This document shows, in pieces, positions 1 through 11,973 of a DNA stretch of 64,000 nucleotides. Made by a program: the position numbers and the translations under genes. The stretch comes from Pyxicephalus adspersus. Its lineage: Eukaryota; Chordata; Amphibia; Anura; Pyxicephalidae. Positions within the stretch are counted from its first letter, which is position 1. Every line of letters begins with the position of its first letter. The DNA is taken from assembly GCF_032062135.1 (NCBI RefSeq), contig NC_092861.1, positions 121,980,768 to 122,044,767 on the forward strand, given 5' to 3'. A model generated the notes under the pieces. It was not told the origin of the DNA, did no database searches, and saw only the letters and a list, made by a program, of their open reading frames with translations.

Positions 1-2305
1 GGGTTTAGGATGTTTTTCTTTTCCATAACATTTCAGACCCACAGAGGAAGTAAATGATAGAAACTCTCAGGTCGTTCTGACTGTGGTAACAACATAGATT
101 GAGATCTGCAGTGAGGACATTAAGGAAGTTTATTGGCTAAGTCTTTCAGTTCAAAATTCTTTTACTGTGCTACCCACATGAGCCTTTGACTGTATTTCCC
201 ATTATTTTTTACTATAGAGTGTCCCCTCCAATTAAAGATACAATGCTCCCAATCTAATTAGTGTCTAGATTCAGTTCTGCAGAACTGTTTTCAAAGACTA
301 GGTTAGCTCTGATGTCCCCATCTTCTTGAGACTGCCCTAAGCACCCCTTCCTCCAAATAAATCATGCCAACTTATGTTTGGAACAAGATGGCTGAGACAG
401 CCATTTATAGAAAATATCATAATTTAACTTTATTAACAAATTCAATACAAATAATCATAGTTCCAACAATAAAAAACAATATTAACCTAATAATAAATAA
501 TTGGCATTAACTTAACAGTAACTAGCAGTAGCTAAACCCAGAGATCCAAATTGGTTGCAGATCTGGGAAGGCACCCCCCACCAAAAACGAATATCCACCT
601 GAGAAAAAAGGACTGATATTTTTGGCCCCCGGGCGCACCCCATCTTGCATCCGGTAACAATATCAACCATCCAAAGACTCAACTGCCACCTTCCAACAGC
701 TTTTAACCATTAATACCGAAACCCCCATAGATACCATGCAAAAGATTAGCCCTTCTTTCACATTCCAGCATCCACTGGATGTTGGACCCCATCCGCCCAA
801 CGACCCAAACCAACAACTGCCAACTCTATCCCTTAAAAACACAAGGGCGGATGGAAAATTACCTGCACTACTGGCCACCTTCTGATACCCCCACCACCAC
901 CACCACCCTTACTTCCTGTCCAGCACTTTTTACCAGTTACCCAGAAACTCTGCGTACCCTGATCACACCACCATCATCCCCTTCACTTTTTACTTTAACT
1001 TTTAAACCACTGGTTCCCTATGAGCACCCAGTCATGTTGCCTCCATTTGCCTATCCTGTTTCTTCTATTTCCCTCCTAATGCCTTTAGGATTCCTAGTTT
1101 TTAATGCATAAGTAGTACTAGTACTTTGTCTACTGACTGCTACATTAACCCCCGACAACCAGCATTACTGGTTTAGGTTTCATTGTGACCACAGGAATTG
1201 CCAGGCTATTTATTAAAACACAGTAGAAATATACTATTAACAAAATAATGTACAGGTGATTACTACTGATCCAAGCTTTGTAATTGATTCACTAAGGACT
1301 TATTGCAAATAAAAATAATTGCATTAATGTTAAAATGTTGATTCACCTGAGCATCACTATGATGAAACATCACAATATTGGTCCTTTTTATATGAAACCT
1401 GAACAGTACCTCACATCTAGGATTTTGAGTTCCACTGAACAGACATGAAGATAGCCGTGTCTCTCTAAAACAGATCTGAAACTCTGAATCTAGATTCAGA
1501 TAAAAAGTTCACTTTTCTATATATTGTTATTGACTGTTCAGATCCTCTTGCCTGCTTAAAACATTTGGAAAGTTAAGGCAATTCTTCAGGTCAGAGAACA
1601 ATGTCATTTACTCATTGTTCTACGACCTAAATGCAAGAAACTAACTTTCAAAGGTGGAAAAAACCTTTAATGTTGATCCAGAAGCCGGAGGCCATTAGTT
1701 GTTTGCTTGTCTATTTTTACCCACCATGTCTTTAAATCTTTTGTTATTGTACAAGTGAATGTTCATGAATGTTGTGGAATATAGTATATGGTTAAGGGTA
1801 TTGCAGAAATTGAAAGAGGATTTTTACCTTTGACTTCTTATAGACATGATTATTAATCAGATTTTCCTAAATCGGAACTCTTGACAAATTGAGATAGTTT
1901 GCTTTACACTAATGCCTGCATACATGATAGTTCTTCAACATTTTTGAAGCTGATATGTCCTTGTCACCCTCTCAAGATTTCCCAAAAACTTTAGCATCCC
2001 CTCCAAACCAAGAAACAACCTACTTGCATTCTCCAGCAGCCAATCTGCAAAGTGCATGAGCACTCCTGCCATACAAAAACCCAGCCCATGGTGCAGGTAT
2101 CATTGTATGTGGTGCACAAAGCACACTGACATTGCATTGCCTCCAAATACCTTATTGTAACAAAAGGCAGATACATTGTCAGGGCCACATAAAAAAAATG
2201 GCCTATTTAAGTTTGTTCTTATGTGCACCCCTTCTTCTTATGTGCACCCCTTTACATTTAATTTTTAATTTATAGTAAATTGAAAATTTTGACTGTTGAC
2301 TGATA
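1..2305. other. AT-rich non-coding sequence
   Basis: No coding exon or recognisable repeat boundary was found here. Open frames are short, lie on both strands and resemble no known family. A short (CAC)n tract lies at about 889-908. A small tandem duplication of a TCTTATGTGCACCCCTT unit lies at about 2216-2252. The 420-1110 part is discussed separately as a possible retroposon 3' end. Confidence 0.6.
420..1110 (-). repeat. Possible LINE/retroposon 3' end, minus strand
   Basis: Read on the minus strand, this segment is G-rich and runs into an AT-rich tail. An AATAAA-type signal appears as TTTATT near 430-435 on the plus strand. A 71-codon minus-strand frame (663-878) and an overlapping plus-strand frame (779-1111) reflect the skewed composition more than real coding. 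The arrangement of a G-rich body, an AT-rich tail and a polyadenylation signal fits the 3' end of a retroposed sequence. I recognise no protein domain, and a plain unique sequence is possible. Confidence 0.25.
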
Positions 2306-2639
2306 TAAGGCTTAGTCTATGCAGACGTTTTCCCCAGCGTTTAACCTGAGGCTTTCAAAAGCCTATGTTTGAAATTCCCATACATTCCAATAGGCCAATC
2401 TACACCAGGACGTTTCCTCGAGGCACGTTTATGAGCTTTATCTATAATGCTGCTTGCAACGTTTAAAAAATTAAAAGCTGGGTTAACGTTGGGAAGGAAA
2501 ACGTGGGTAAACACTTCCATTGATTTCAATAGGGGCATTTTCCAGCGTTTTTCTGCGTTTTCTGCGTTTATAAGCACTTGAAACTTAAACGCGGCAAAAT
2601 GTGGCAGAAACCTTTTTTGCATGGAAATTTATTTTTCAT

Positions 2640-2791
2640 TGTAGGCCTATAATTCCTAGGCATAACTCACTGACCCATGTCTAATAGTTAATAAATTTAG
2701 TAGTAAACTTTAAAAAAAACACAAAAATCTGTTACAAATAAAAAAAAATGTACAATGTAATATAACTGTATAGCAGCATATATAATATACA

Positions 2792-2824
<33 letters not shown>

Positions 2825-2963
2825 TATATATATATATATATATATATATACACCATAAGACATGCTTTTTGGTTGGTTCTGCTTTTAGGTACCCCGAGTC
2901 TGACTATCGATTTTTGCATGTAAAATCCGCCTTAAGTCAGACTCGAGAATGCCGCTAGGGGGG
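2640..2963 (-). mobile_element. Nested CCTAGCGG-type element
   Basis: The right end, GCCGCTAGGGGGGTTAA, read in reverse complement gives an end like that of the element at 40666 (TTCCTAGCGGTAACCCCGAG). Inside it the CCCGAGTCTGAC motif occurs near 2892 and in inverted form near 2935. It lies inside the TIR element 2306-3056 and carries the long TA microsatellite, which may have expanded after insertion. The left boundary near GGCCTATAATTCCTAGG is approximate. Confidence 0.55.
2793..2850. repeat. (TA)n microsatellite
   Basis: Nearly pure TA dinucleotides run for about 58 bp with one interruption (TAGA near 2820). The tract explains the Tyr-Ile repeat open frame on the minus strand, which is therefore not coding. 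Confidence 0.95.
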
Positions 2964-3086
2964 TTAAAACGCTAATTAAAATGCTTAAAAACACATAAAA
3001 ATGCAGTAGGAACATTTACAGGCGTTTTTAAAGAAGTCCATGTAGACCCAGCCTTAAGCTCCTAACTGAATTGGTGATTGACATAT

Positions 3087-3307
3087 TGAGCCTGATTTAT
3101 TAAAGCTCTCCAAGGCTGGAAAGGATACATTTTTATTAGTGAAGCTGGATGATTGAGCAAACCTGGAATAGATTTCTCATCAAGTCATTTACTATTTGCT
3201 ATCAAATGTTTTGAATCATGGACCAGATCAATCCTAGGTTTGCTGGATCACCCAGCTTAACTGATGAAAGTGTATCCTCTCCAGCCTTGGAGAGCTTTAA
3301 TTCATTA
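3087..3307. mobile_element. Palindromic MITE, copy 1
   Basis: The left arm (CCTGATTTATTAAAGCTCTC, then CAAGGCTGG) is mirrored by the right arm (CCAGCCTTGGAGAGCTTTAA). The complementarity continues through AAGCTGGATGATTGAGCAAACC against GGTTTGCTGGATCACCCAGCTT nearly to the centre. The whole element of about 220 bp is therefore one long imperfect inverted repeat. It has no coding capacity. Open frames across it are read-through of the palindrome. Confidence 0.85.
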
Positions 3308-4184
3308 CGCCTTAGTTTGGGAAAGTCAGCTCTCAACAATTATACACTCTTGCCCTTATATAGAGCGATTAGTAGGGGCTTTGAAAAAATTTATCTACAA
3401 CACTAATGTGCAACCACCCACTTACCCTGTGGTGAATGATCCTTACTTGGGGTGATGTTGCCCACCTTCTGTGTGAACAATATTTGTCATGATATAAGAT
3501 AAGTCTGTTTTGCTTGTAATTCAGAACTCCAAGCTCCTCCTATGCCCATTTCGGACTTAAAAAGAGCTTATTTCACTGGCCACAAAACAGTCCCTAGGCC
3601 AGTGGGTACACTGTTGCTATATTTCATAAGTTCTACATTCAGCAACACAATGTGCCCAAAAAAAGAGGTCAACTGACTACCTGAATATGGATATAATAAC
3701 AATAATACAATAATGGATGTTTTTTTCTCTGGTGGCACAGGCATATTCCAAGAAGACAATGCCAGGATTTATGATACTCAAATTGTGAAAGAGGGGTACA
3801 GAGATTGTGAAACATAATTTTCCCACATGGACTGACCACCACAGTCCAGATTTTGGAATGTATTGTAGAAGATTTTGAATAGAGGTCCAACTTTCCCACC
3901 ACCATCAATACAAGATCTGGTCAAAACATTATTGCATAGAAGTATATAGAAATATACCTGGTTTTATTGCATAAGCCTATTGAAATGATACCAAGGTAAA
4001 TGCATGCCATGATCAAGCTAAAGGCAGAAAAGGAAAATGTTAGAGTGTTTGACTTCTTTTTTTGGCGAGCTAGTGTATAATTATTTTACTTGTTCAGGTA
4101 CAAGGGAGCCATGGTTTTAAACCACACAAATGGCAAGCACATACTGTATCAGGAGGTATGGTAATAATTGCCTAGATCACTTTT
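3308..4184. other. Non-coding sequence, nothing recognised
   Basis: Moderately AT-rich, with several overlapping short frames on both strands (3568-3908 on the minus strand is the longest). None shows a domain, splice-flanked exon pattern or plausible start. No repeat ends were recognised. Confidence 0.55.
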
Positions 4185-4618
4185 TCTTTAAAGCGGAAGT
4201 AAACCTAAAACAAAAAAATCACACATACCTTCAATCTCGCAAATTCAGTCTTCAATCTCTTCAATCAGTTAGGAGTTTTCTTCCATCTGGTCCCATGTCG
4301 TCCCGATATCCGTCTTCAGCCCTGCAGATGGAGCTCTGGGCGCCGACATCTCTTCTGACATTTTCACAGCCGACATTCTCCTCTCTTCTTCCACATTCTT
4401 CTTCCTACGCCACCCGATCTCGCATTACGCAGGCATGAGATGCTCGGGCATGCGCAGAACGAGCAGCCAAGAGCTTCCTGGGATGCGTGACGTAGGTATC
4501 CCAGGAGGCTTTGCGCTCACCTTGGCGATCAAGAATAAAGAGGGAGGTGCTGCATCCTAAAAAAGAGTGTTGCACTTAAAAAAACACAAACAAAATTTTG
4601 ACTTTAAATAAAAGGATT
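4185..4618 (+). mobile_element. Short non-autonomous element (AAGCGGAAGTAAACC family)
   Basis: It begins with TTTAAAGCGGAAGTAAACC and has a GC-richer body with motifs shared with the copies at 11974, 33583 and 42195. These are GGAGCTCTGGGCGCCG, ACGCCACCCGATCTC, GCATGCGCAG, GACGTAGGTATCCCAGGAGGC and a GGGTGTTGCACTT-like stretch. The members recur in both orientations and have AAAGCGG-type ends, so I call it a MITE-like family. It stops where the next element begins at about 4619. The open frame at 4130-4438 lies inside it and is spurious. Confidence 0.65.
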
Positions 4619-4886
4619 GGGGTATGCTTTAACATGGGGAAAGCCTTAAAAAATGTTCAAGTGTTTAGGAAACCCCTGCTATAATTACTATATCTCTCAC
4701 ATTATATTAGTGTGGTGGTCAGTAAGAAGAATGCCTCTTACATTGCTGGCCAGTGAGAAGAATACCCTGCTTAAAGATAGCCAAAAAGATTATTGGTATC
4801 AGATAAACTGACCTGAGAATACCAGACTGCTCATTGCTCAAGGAACCCATTGCAACCTCTGGAGGAACCCTGTTTGAGAAACACTG
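4619..4886 (+). mobile_element. hAT-like non-autonomous element (AACATGGGG family), copy 1
   Basis: The left part TTTAACATGGGGAAAGCC and the right end TTTGAGAAACACTG match three other copies (35746, 44904 and, inverted, 60696). The internal landmarks GTGTGGTGGTCAGT, TTGCTGGCCAGTG and CAAGGAACCC occur in the same order. The TIR is of the CAGTGTTTCTCAACC type, which is usual for hAT elements. The left TIR is badly eroded here. Confidence 0.65.
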
Positions 4887-6388
4887 CTTAGACAAACACT
4901 CAAAGGCCCTGAAAACCTGGTCACAATCTCAAGGTTTAAGTAGCTATATAGCAAAAGAATAATAATATTAGGGACAAGCTGCAAAAAAAATGACACAAAT
5001 TAATAGGTAGTTGTTAAAAAAGCAAAAAAGTACTTTTTGTCTTTTTTGACTATCAATTCACATTACATATGAGATTGTTGAAAATGTTTTAATTAAAGCT
5101 GTCCATGAACTTTAACATGGTAACATTTTACACAAATAAAATGGAAGAGGAGTTTTCTAAAAGTAAATTATTTACATGTGACACCATATATTGATTAGGA
5201 ACATTGACTAAAATAGTAACTTAGAGAGTAGCTGAGTTTCAGCCTGTTAATCATAAACCCCTTTGAGCTTTTGCTGATTACTTGTCTTTTAAGCATTCCA
5301 TTATGGATTTATACATGAATTAAAGATCTATGTTGGGTTCAGTGACTTGTATCATGTTTCCTTTGAGTGTTGTTGATTTATACATTTGTTATAAACTGTC
5401 TGAGCAATTTAAAAATAAATCGACTTGCAGGAAAATGTTGAGCACCAAAGCTGGACAGACGATAGAGTGATGAGAAGTAAGGAATTATTCCAGCTGCATT
5501 TACCATCACAAGCAGACATATATTATAACACAATAATAATACAATAGTAAATAATTACTTAATAAATATGTGTTTACACCATGAGACATGTATAACTAGA
5601 AACATATTTCATAAGTTACAGACCATTTATATGGCTATATTTATTTTACCCTATCAGTCATATGTAGTATAATTGGTGTCTCTAAATGTTGGTGTCTCTA
5701 TATGTATGATAACTGAATTATTATTTGAATTTAGGCTACTTTTGTGGAGTTTTACTATGTGCATTAACCATGCAAAGCAAAAAATTCACCTGCACCTGGA
5801 GTTCTGGGTGCCTGAAAAGCCATTTGGCAAGCCTGAGGGTTACGTGGGTGTTTATTCTTACCTAGGCACCAATCAAGCCTATTAAGGCCCTGGAAAACTG
5901 TTTGGTTAGTAGCTCCCTATTGGGTCACAAACTGCTGCTATACATCCAGGAGTGACAAACCACAGCACAGGTTAAGGCATTTGCATGCACCACCCTTATG
6001 ATTAGATTTCTCCTTTGGAGAAGGCAACCTCACAGTCAAAAGTGAATTGCTGCTTTCGGGTTGCAGTGATCCAAGGCACAGCATGCAAACACGCACACCA
6101 CTCCCAATTACTTAGGGGTGTGGTGGAACCATTGGTAGAACACCACAGTCAACCTCAAGTTTGAAATTATCATAATTGTATTTACTTGTACTGCAGTAGG
6201 CAAAGAAGAAAGGGGGGGGGGCATGGAAAATGTGTGTTGTCCATGATGGGGGGGGGTCCTTAGTCTTGTCGGTAGAGCTCTAACCAGACACCAGGATCTT
6301 TTGTATAAAAACATATTAGTAGTGAAACAAGATTATGATCCTGGGTTCTGTGCCCATTCTAACTGTTATATAGGCATCTGCATATATT
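4887..6388. other. AT-rich non-coding sequence
   Basis: No gene or clear repeat was found. G homopolymer runs of about 10 and 9 occur near 6213 and 6248. A weak tRNA-like promoter pattern between 6255 and 6355 is noted in the findings. Frames at 5673-5885 and 6108-6314 have no recognisable domain. Confidence 0.5.
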
Positions 6389-6611
6389 GGGCCTGATTTA
6401 TTAAATCTCTCCAAGACTGAAGAGTATACACTTTCATCCGTAAACCTGGGTGATCAAGCAAACATGGAAAGGATTTTTTCAAAGTTATTTGCTATTTGCT
6501 TGCAAATGTTTTGAGTCCTGGACCGGGTTTATTCCAGGTTTGCTGGATCACCCAGCTTCACTGATGAAAGTATATGCACTCCAGCCTTGGAGAGCTTTAA
6601 TAAATCAAGCC
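6389..6611. mobile_element. Palindromic MITE, copy 2
   Basis: GGGCCTGATTTATTAAATCT at the left is mirrored by GAGCTTTAATAAATCAAGCC at the right. The inner arms AAACCTGGGTGATCAAGCAA and TTTGCTGGATCACCCAGCTT are also complementary. This is one of the best-preserved copies in the window and shows the whole 220-bp hairpin structure. Confidence 0.88.
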
Positions 6612-7354
6612 CACTGTATAGAAAATATCACATGGTCATTTTCCTTATACCCTGAGTGAACATAATATATATACTTTTAGATACTGGCAGACAACAAACA
6701 TAGGTTCCTTGATTCAGTTAGTGAAAGTCTGCTATCCCAGCACTATTTTTTTGGTGAGAATTTCTTTAAAATTGTATTTATTGTATTAGGAACTTATAAA
6801 AACGAGAGGTGTATTAGCTTTAATATATCAGATGAATAAGCTACATGAGTAATCACAAGGTCGCACTAGCTCATTGCCAGGTGGTTAGTCAATCAAGGTT
6901 GTAGCAAAAACAAGGTCAGCGTTGGCGGTACTGGGCTATTACATAACTTCTGTTGCGACATACATTATGCAGGGAGTACAGGGAATTGTGAGCACATTCT
7001 TTATATTTTTTGCTTTTAGTTATACTATATGCATTTATATATACTAAATTCTAGAAATATCAGGTATTTTATTTAAAAAGTGAGCAATTAACAATGTTAT
7101 TTACAACTAGCCTTTCTATTACAATACATTTAATTACTATTAGTTAAAATACTAATAAATTACATTTTTGCTAATTTCAAAAGAATATAAAACCCCAAAT
7201 TACAGATTTCTGAATAGCCAACATAGACCATTAGGTAGTAACCAGGGCTGCCAGGGGAGGCACGCAGAGTGCTCACACTAGCAGATTAAGAAGACTGATG
7301 CTAAATTAGTATCCGCACCACTCCAAAAAAGGTATAGGTAAGTGCTCTTGAGTG

Positions 7355-7612
7355 CAAGAGATCTGTCATTCTGGCTTGGCCAGTGAAGATGGCTGAAAAT
7401 CCTGAGTACAGAAGAGAAGAGGGTCGGGTGAACATGCTGCTGGTGTTGGTAATGGAGCCAGAAGAGGGGAGATTAGTTTAAATAATTTCAAACAGGCTGA
7501 TAAGTTTATTTTAATGCAGAAGAGACATTGCCTGTCCCTTGTGCAAAAAAAATAAAAAAAAAAAACAGTCTGGCTGCAAATTTTACATTTTTAGGTTTAG
7601 CTCCACTTTAAG
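7355..7612 (+). mobile_element. Short non-autonomous element (GATGGCTGAA family)
   Basis: The motifs GGCCAGTGAAGATGGCTGAA, CAGAAGAGACATTGCCTGTC and TAGCTCCACTTTAAG occur in the same order as in the copies at 39820 and 48172. The right end TTTAGCTCCACTTTAAG corresponds to the reverse complement of an AAAGTGGAGCTAAA-type terminus. The left end is eroded. An A-rich tract at about 7547-7565 lies inside it. Confidence 0.55.
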
Positions 7613-7829
7613 TTTCTAGCTACAATTCTGATAAATAATTTAACGATTCTCCTAACAGGCCCATACATATGCATTTTCAGCCTACAAGTAAACCAAATCT
7701 AAAATATTCCATGACATCTGGATATTAAAAATATATAAAAATCTGCAGTTTTTTTTATAAAACGTTATAAACATGAACATAGGAACATCATCAAAAATTG
7801 CAGAGGCATTTTGCTATAAATAAATATAA

Positions 7830-7870
<41 letters not shown>

Positions 7871-9004
7871 TATATATATATACATATTTATATTTATACT
7901 GTTTATATAACTTTTATGCCTTTATTTTTTTTTCGCACTCAATAATTGCATGGTGCCAGAAATGTCAGAATGACTGTCATGCATTGACCAGATGTTACCC
8001 TGCAAATGGATTGCACAAAGGAGGACATAACTGAAGCTGAAATAGGGAAAAGGGTAAAAGAAAAGCACTTTTCAGAGTTACTTAATGAACTTTTCTGTAG
8101 ATTGCTTTCAAATCAGGCATTACTGATGATACTGGTGATTTACTTTGCATTGCAAGCAGAACACAAACACTGTGCTGACTGACTGTTCCACATGAGTCAA
8201 AATCAACAAAACACAACCTGGAAGGTGGAGAAAAACTAAATGAACACATCCATCTTTTGTGTAGAATGTGGCAATCACAAATACATTTTAAAATGCTGGG
8301 GAAAAAAAAATCTATAGGCAATGGGTTGTAGTTCATACACAGGCATACCTTTCAGAGTTCATGCCCTCCAATCTATACATAGAGCAATCCTCAAAAACAA
8401 CCTTGAATTGCTCCTCTATTCTATGTACAACAATGAAGAAAATTTTGAGAACGTTACTGGACACTATCATTAAACCAGTGGTGTTAGGGTCCAGAGTATC
8501 TTCGAGGTTCACATTGCAGTTTTGTCAATCTTGCTCAAAATTTTACGAACTTTCCAACAAACCCCATAAAGCCAACAGGGAAAATGTTGTTATTTAGTTC
8601 TGTCTAATAAGCATAAAAATGGAAAGCTGGGCACTGACATGAGAAATATGTATCAATGCCAAAATATAGAAAATGAATTTAGATGTAAAACCAATATCTC
8701 TCCTCATGCCCAAATATCAGCTTGCCTTAAAAACTCCAACTATTTGACAATATAGATATTTTGAGTTTACCCTTCATAAGAAATATATCTGAGTTATCTG
8801 TTTCTTTGAATTATTGGTCTAGGACTCACCATGGAGGTGCTAAAATATTGCTTGTCTCCTTACAATACCAGAGGTTACCCTATCCAAAAAAACTGCACAC
8901 TGGAATAAAATGAAATGTAGGTTAATTTAGGGCAATAGGCCCTGAAACACAAACCTAACATTAATCTTAAACAACCTACCTGAGAGGACAAACCCCCAAC
9001 ACTT
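7613..9004. other. Non-coding sequence
   Basis: No gene was found. The region holds an AT microsatellite (7822-7897). Frames at 8082-8336 (minus) and 8361-8597 (plus) overlap sequence with no family resemblance and are probably chance frames. Confidence 0.55.
7822..7897. repeat. (TA)n/(TATACA) microsatellite
   Basis: A TA-rich tract with interspersed TATAAA and TACACA units. It generates the Tyr-Ile repeat frame at 7798-8034, which is not coding. Confidence 0.9.
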
Positions 9005-9590
9005 TGAGCCTAATTCATCAATGAAATCCGCGCTCGCTGGTTGCGCGTTATTTCGCGCCGTTATATCGAGCCGGTTTACCGCGGGCTGGAGTCATATGCG
9101 CTCGTTCGTTCGCATCTCACTGCCAAGCCGGATGCTTGCCTTCATAACAAAATGGGCAATAGGGGTCGCGAATCCGCATATTAAGGTGATTAGATTTCAG
9201 CTGCGCGATTAAGGAGGATCTGTTAAGATGTCAATCGTGAGATCATAGCAATTAGGGCGATTAGATTTCAGCTGCGCGATTAAGGAGGATCTGTTAAGAT
9301 GTCAATCGTGAGATCATAGCAATTAATTAGCGCACACCTGCTCTGTTCTGTGCATATCTACAGTTATTTAGAATCTTTAAGGGTGATATGTGTGCCATTA
9401 GAAAGGATGATTTTTTAGGGGAACAGTGACTTTTGATGCCAGCTCGCCAGTGTAAAGCTGCCGATACTGTGCGGCTTTGGCCGCGATCTCATCCAGTTGA
9501 TGACTAGCGCGATCGCTTCGCATTTCAGCTCGCTAATACGGATGCGCGACCGGCCAACCGATTTTGCTTCATAAATTTGGCCCATTAGGT
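9005..9590. mobile_element. CpG-rich TIR element with internal duplication
   Basis: The left end GAGCCTAATTCATCAATGAA and the reverse complement of the right end (GGGCCAAATTTATGAAGCAA) form an imperfect inverted repeat. The subterminal arms are CpG-rich (GCGCGTTATTTCGCGCCG at the left; GCGATCGC and GATGCGCGACCGGCC at the right), in sharp contrast to the flanks. The plus-strand frame 9021-9212 lies inside and is not a gene. Transposase coding is absent, so this is a non-autonomous DNA element of unassigned superfamily. Confidence 0.65.
9188..9329 (+). repeat. 71-bp tandem duplication, two copies
   Basis: The unit beginning GATTAGATTTCAGCTGCGCG and ending near ATCATAGCAATTAGGGC starts at 9188 and again at 9259. 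I see essentially no mismatches until the final bases, so the duplication is recent. It lies inside the CpG-rich element 9005-9590. Confidence 0.9.
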
Positions 9591-11973
9591 GGGAACAGAC
9601 AGGTGATTCTGCATAAAAAGAAACTAAACAACAACAACATCAGTCACTAATAAACCATAGTGTACAATACATAATCCAAATAATACAACTAATAATCCAA
9701 ACATGTATACATTACAGGTAGCCAGTGGTACCACTAGTCGCAGAATGTTTTTTGTTGGGCCCTTGTCATTTGTTGAAGCATTTGGACTCTTAAAAAGGAG
9801 TTCACATGTTTTTAGGGGGAAAACAGAATGGATAAAATACACATTTATAGTTATTGTCTAAAAGCAATTAGGTTGATCAGTAAGTACAATAATATAGAAG
9901 CAAAGTGGTGGACAAGGTAATTGCTTTGTGGGCCAGAAAGGGATTGCATACAGCATTACAGTGTTTTCTTCTCTCTCAGTGTACGGGCCAATCAGGTGTG
10001 ACCATGTATCTCCCAAAATGTTAAGTACAATAAATGCCATGCTACATTTTTAGCATCCCATCATTACAGTGTAAACCATTTGTCCACATGACTCATGGCA
10101 ACATAAAAATAAGCAATAGTAAGACAACAATCTTTTAAAAGAAAGAACTAAAATGTATGAGGGGTCTTGGGAACGTGTGGCGGGCTGCACATTTTCTGCC
10201 AAGCATGGGTTTTCGGAATTTGAAAACTTCAGTTCCAAAAAGATCAATATGACAATTGCTTTGAGAATTTGCCTTTTTTCAATTTCAGGTTTAGTTTGGC
10301 TTAATAGGTTTTGTTTCGAGAGATATCTGTGTGAAGGTATAAATGCCAGCAGATCTATATAATATTTTAAAGGAAATTTTCAATTTCATATGTCAACTTG
10401 TATTTAAAACTATTCTTACAGCTCCTGTTAGCTCTGGAAATTTATATCACAAGCAAACGGATATCTGTGCATGCACCTGCTGCATTATTTCTCTGCATGA
10501 CTTTTATTGGTTGAAAGACATATCCAACATAATCTGGTGGCATCAAACAGTTGTAGATGAAAGCATGTGTGAACAATACAGGACGGCTGTAATATTTTGA
10601 CTAATTGAACCTAGTGCAGGAATAAAAGAAATGTCTTTGTTCTCACCTGCCTTTTATATATGGTATTCTGTTTGGTTAGGCTTTACAAACAACGTGATTG
10701 TGAACCAACAAAAATGACGTAAGGTACCCTGTGACTCTTTTATCCCTTCAGAAGTCAGCGGATGGGTTTTATTATTCACTCTTGTATTGTGAAAAGGCTT
10801 TTAGCTTGTTTTACAGTTATAGGAGAAAAATGAAAATTATTGTTTTCTGTACATTGCAGGTCACCAAAAAGGCACATGGAACATTTGGAAAAAAATACAT
10901 AGTTTAAAGAAATGTTGTATTTGTAGTAATGAGTAGTTGTAGCTGATTTGGCTTTTTAATGCTTATTTTCAATTACCAGGTTGTACATGGGACAGAACCA
11001 CAACCAGGACTCGAAGTTATCCTTCTTCATCTGCATTTTCTTTCCAAGCTATTCCCCAAAATAACAAATTTTAACCCTAAAATTTGGATAACTTATGCAA
11101 ATTGTTGGAAGATTACACCTAAAAAAACTATTAGTCTTTTAGGTAAATAAACTGTTACCTGGTATATTACATTTTCATTAGGGTCCCTGTCCTTTTTTTT
11201 TATAAACATTTATATTTAGAAACTATTTTTATGGACTGCTTTTAACTTTAATTCTGGCATACATTTGCTATGATATCATTTAAGCTTATGCAATGTTATA
11301 ACATCTATTTCCATCCAGAATTGTATTATATTTCTTGTATTGATGATGGGAGAGTCAACCACTCTCAAAAAATCTTCTTCAGAATATCTCAAAGATGGAG
11401 TTAAGGTTTGTATTTTGTATTGGAGACCAATCCATATTTGAAAATGATGTATTATTTTCCTGAACCACTCTTTACCAATTTGAGTTCAATGAATGTTAAC
11501 ATTGTCATTTGGAATATGCCCGTGCCATCAGGAAAGAATAAAATATGTTGATGGAAAAACTTTTTGCTGAACATTGCTGAACCTAGCCCTGGCAAACCAA
11601 ATCAACCCCAAATTATTCCACTGCCCCCAGAAGCTTGGAGACTTCTTTTCTTGGGCACACAGTATGTACTGTATAGATGTGTCAACTTGCCTGATTTTGT
11701 TAGCCACTTCTAAGCCATAGTTTTCACTTTAAAATAAAAGGAACATTATTATTGAGACCAGTGAGATCTGAAAATTACAGTCACGTCAATGGCATACCTG
11801 AGGGTTATGTATATATTTGCCCCTGCCTCTAAAAAAGAAAATGGGAAAGAATAATGAATGTTAGGTTAATAGTTATTAACATAACATAATAGTTATAATA
11901 GGTTGACAAGTGATCAATTGATGTGGAAAATAAATTAGACAAAATACGTAGAATTTAATTAACCTAGAGAGCT
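9591..11973. other. AT-rich non-coding sequence, nothing recognised
   Basis: About 2.4 kb with only short chance frames on both strands (for example 10343-10600 and 10959-11150). No repeat ends, motif arrays or exon-like segments were recognised. Confidence 0.5.

Larger units (their letters stand above)
2306..3056. mobile_element. TIR DNA element containing a nested insertion
   Basis: The left end TAAGGCTTAGTCTATGCAGA and the reverse complement of the right end, TAAGGCTGGGTCTACATGGA, form an imperfect terminal inverted repeat. Both subterminal regions are rich in GCGTTT/AACGC motifs (for example CCCAGCGTTTAAC near 2334 and GGCGTTTTTAAAG near 3021). This marks them as two halves of one non-autonomous element. 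The middle (about 2640-2963) belongs to another family and interrupts it. No transposase frame remains, and the superfamily cannot be fixed from the ends alone. Confidence 0.65.

Noticed and set aside
2710..2919. Minus-strand frame with a Tyr-Ile repeat protein
   Set aside because: It is the translation of the TA microsatellite.
7798..8034. Plus-strand frame with a Tyr-Ile/Tyr-Thr repeat
   Set aside because: It is the translation of an AT microsatellite.
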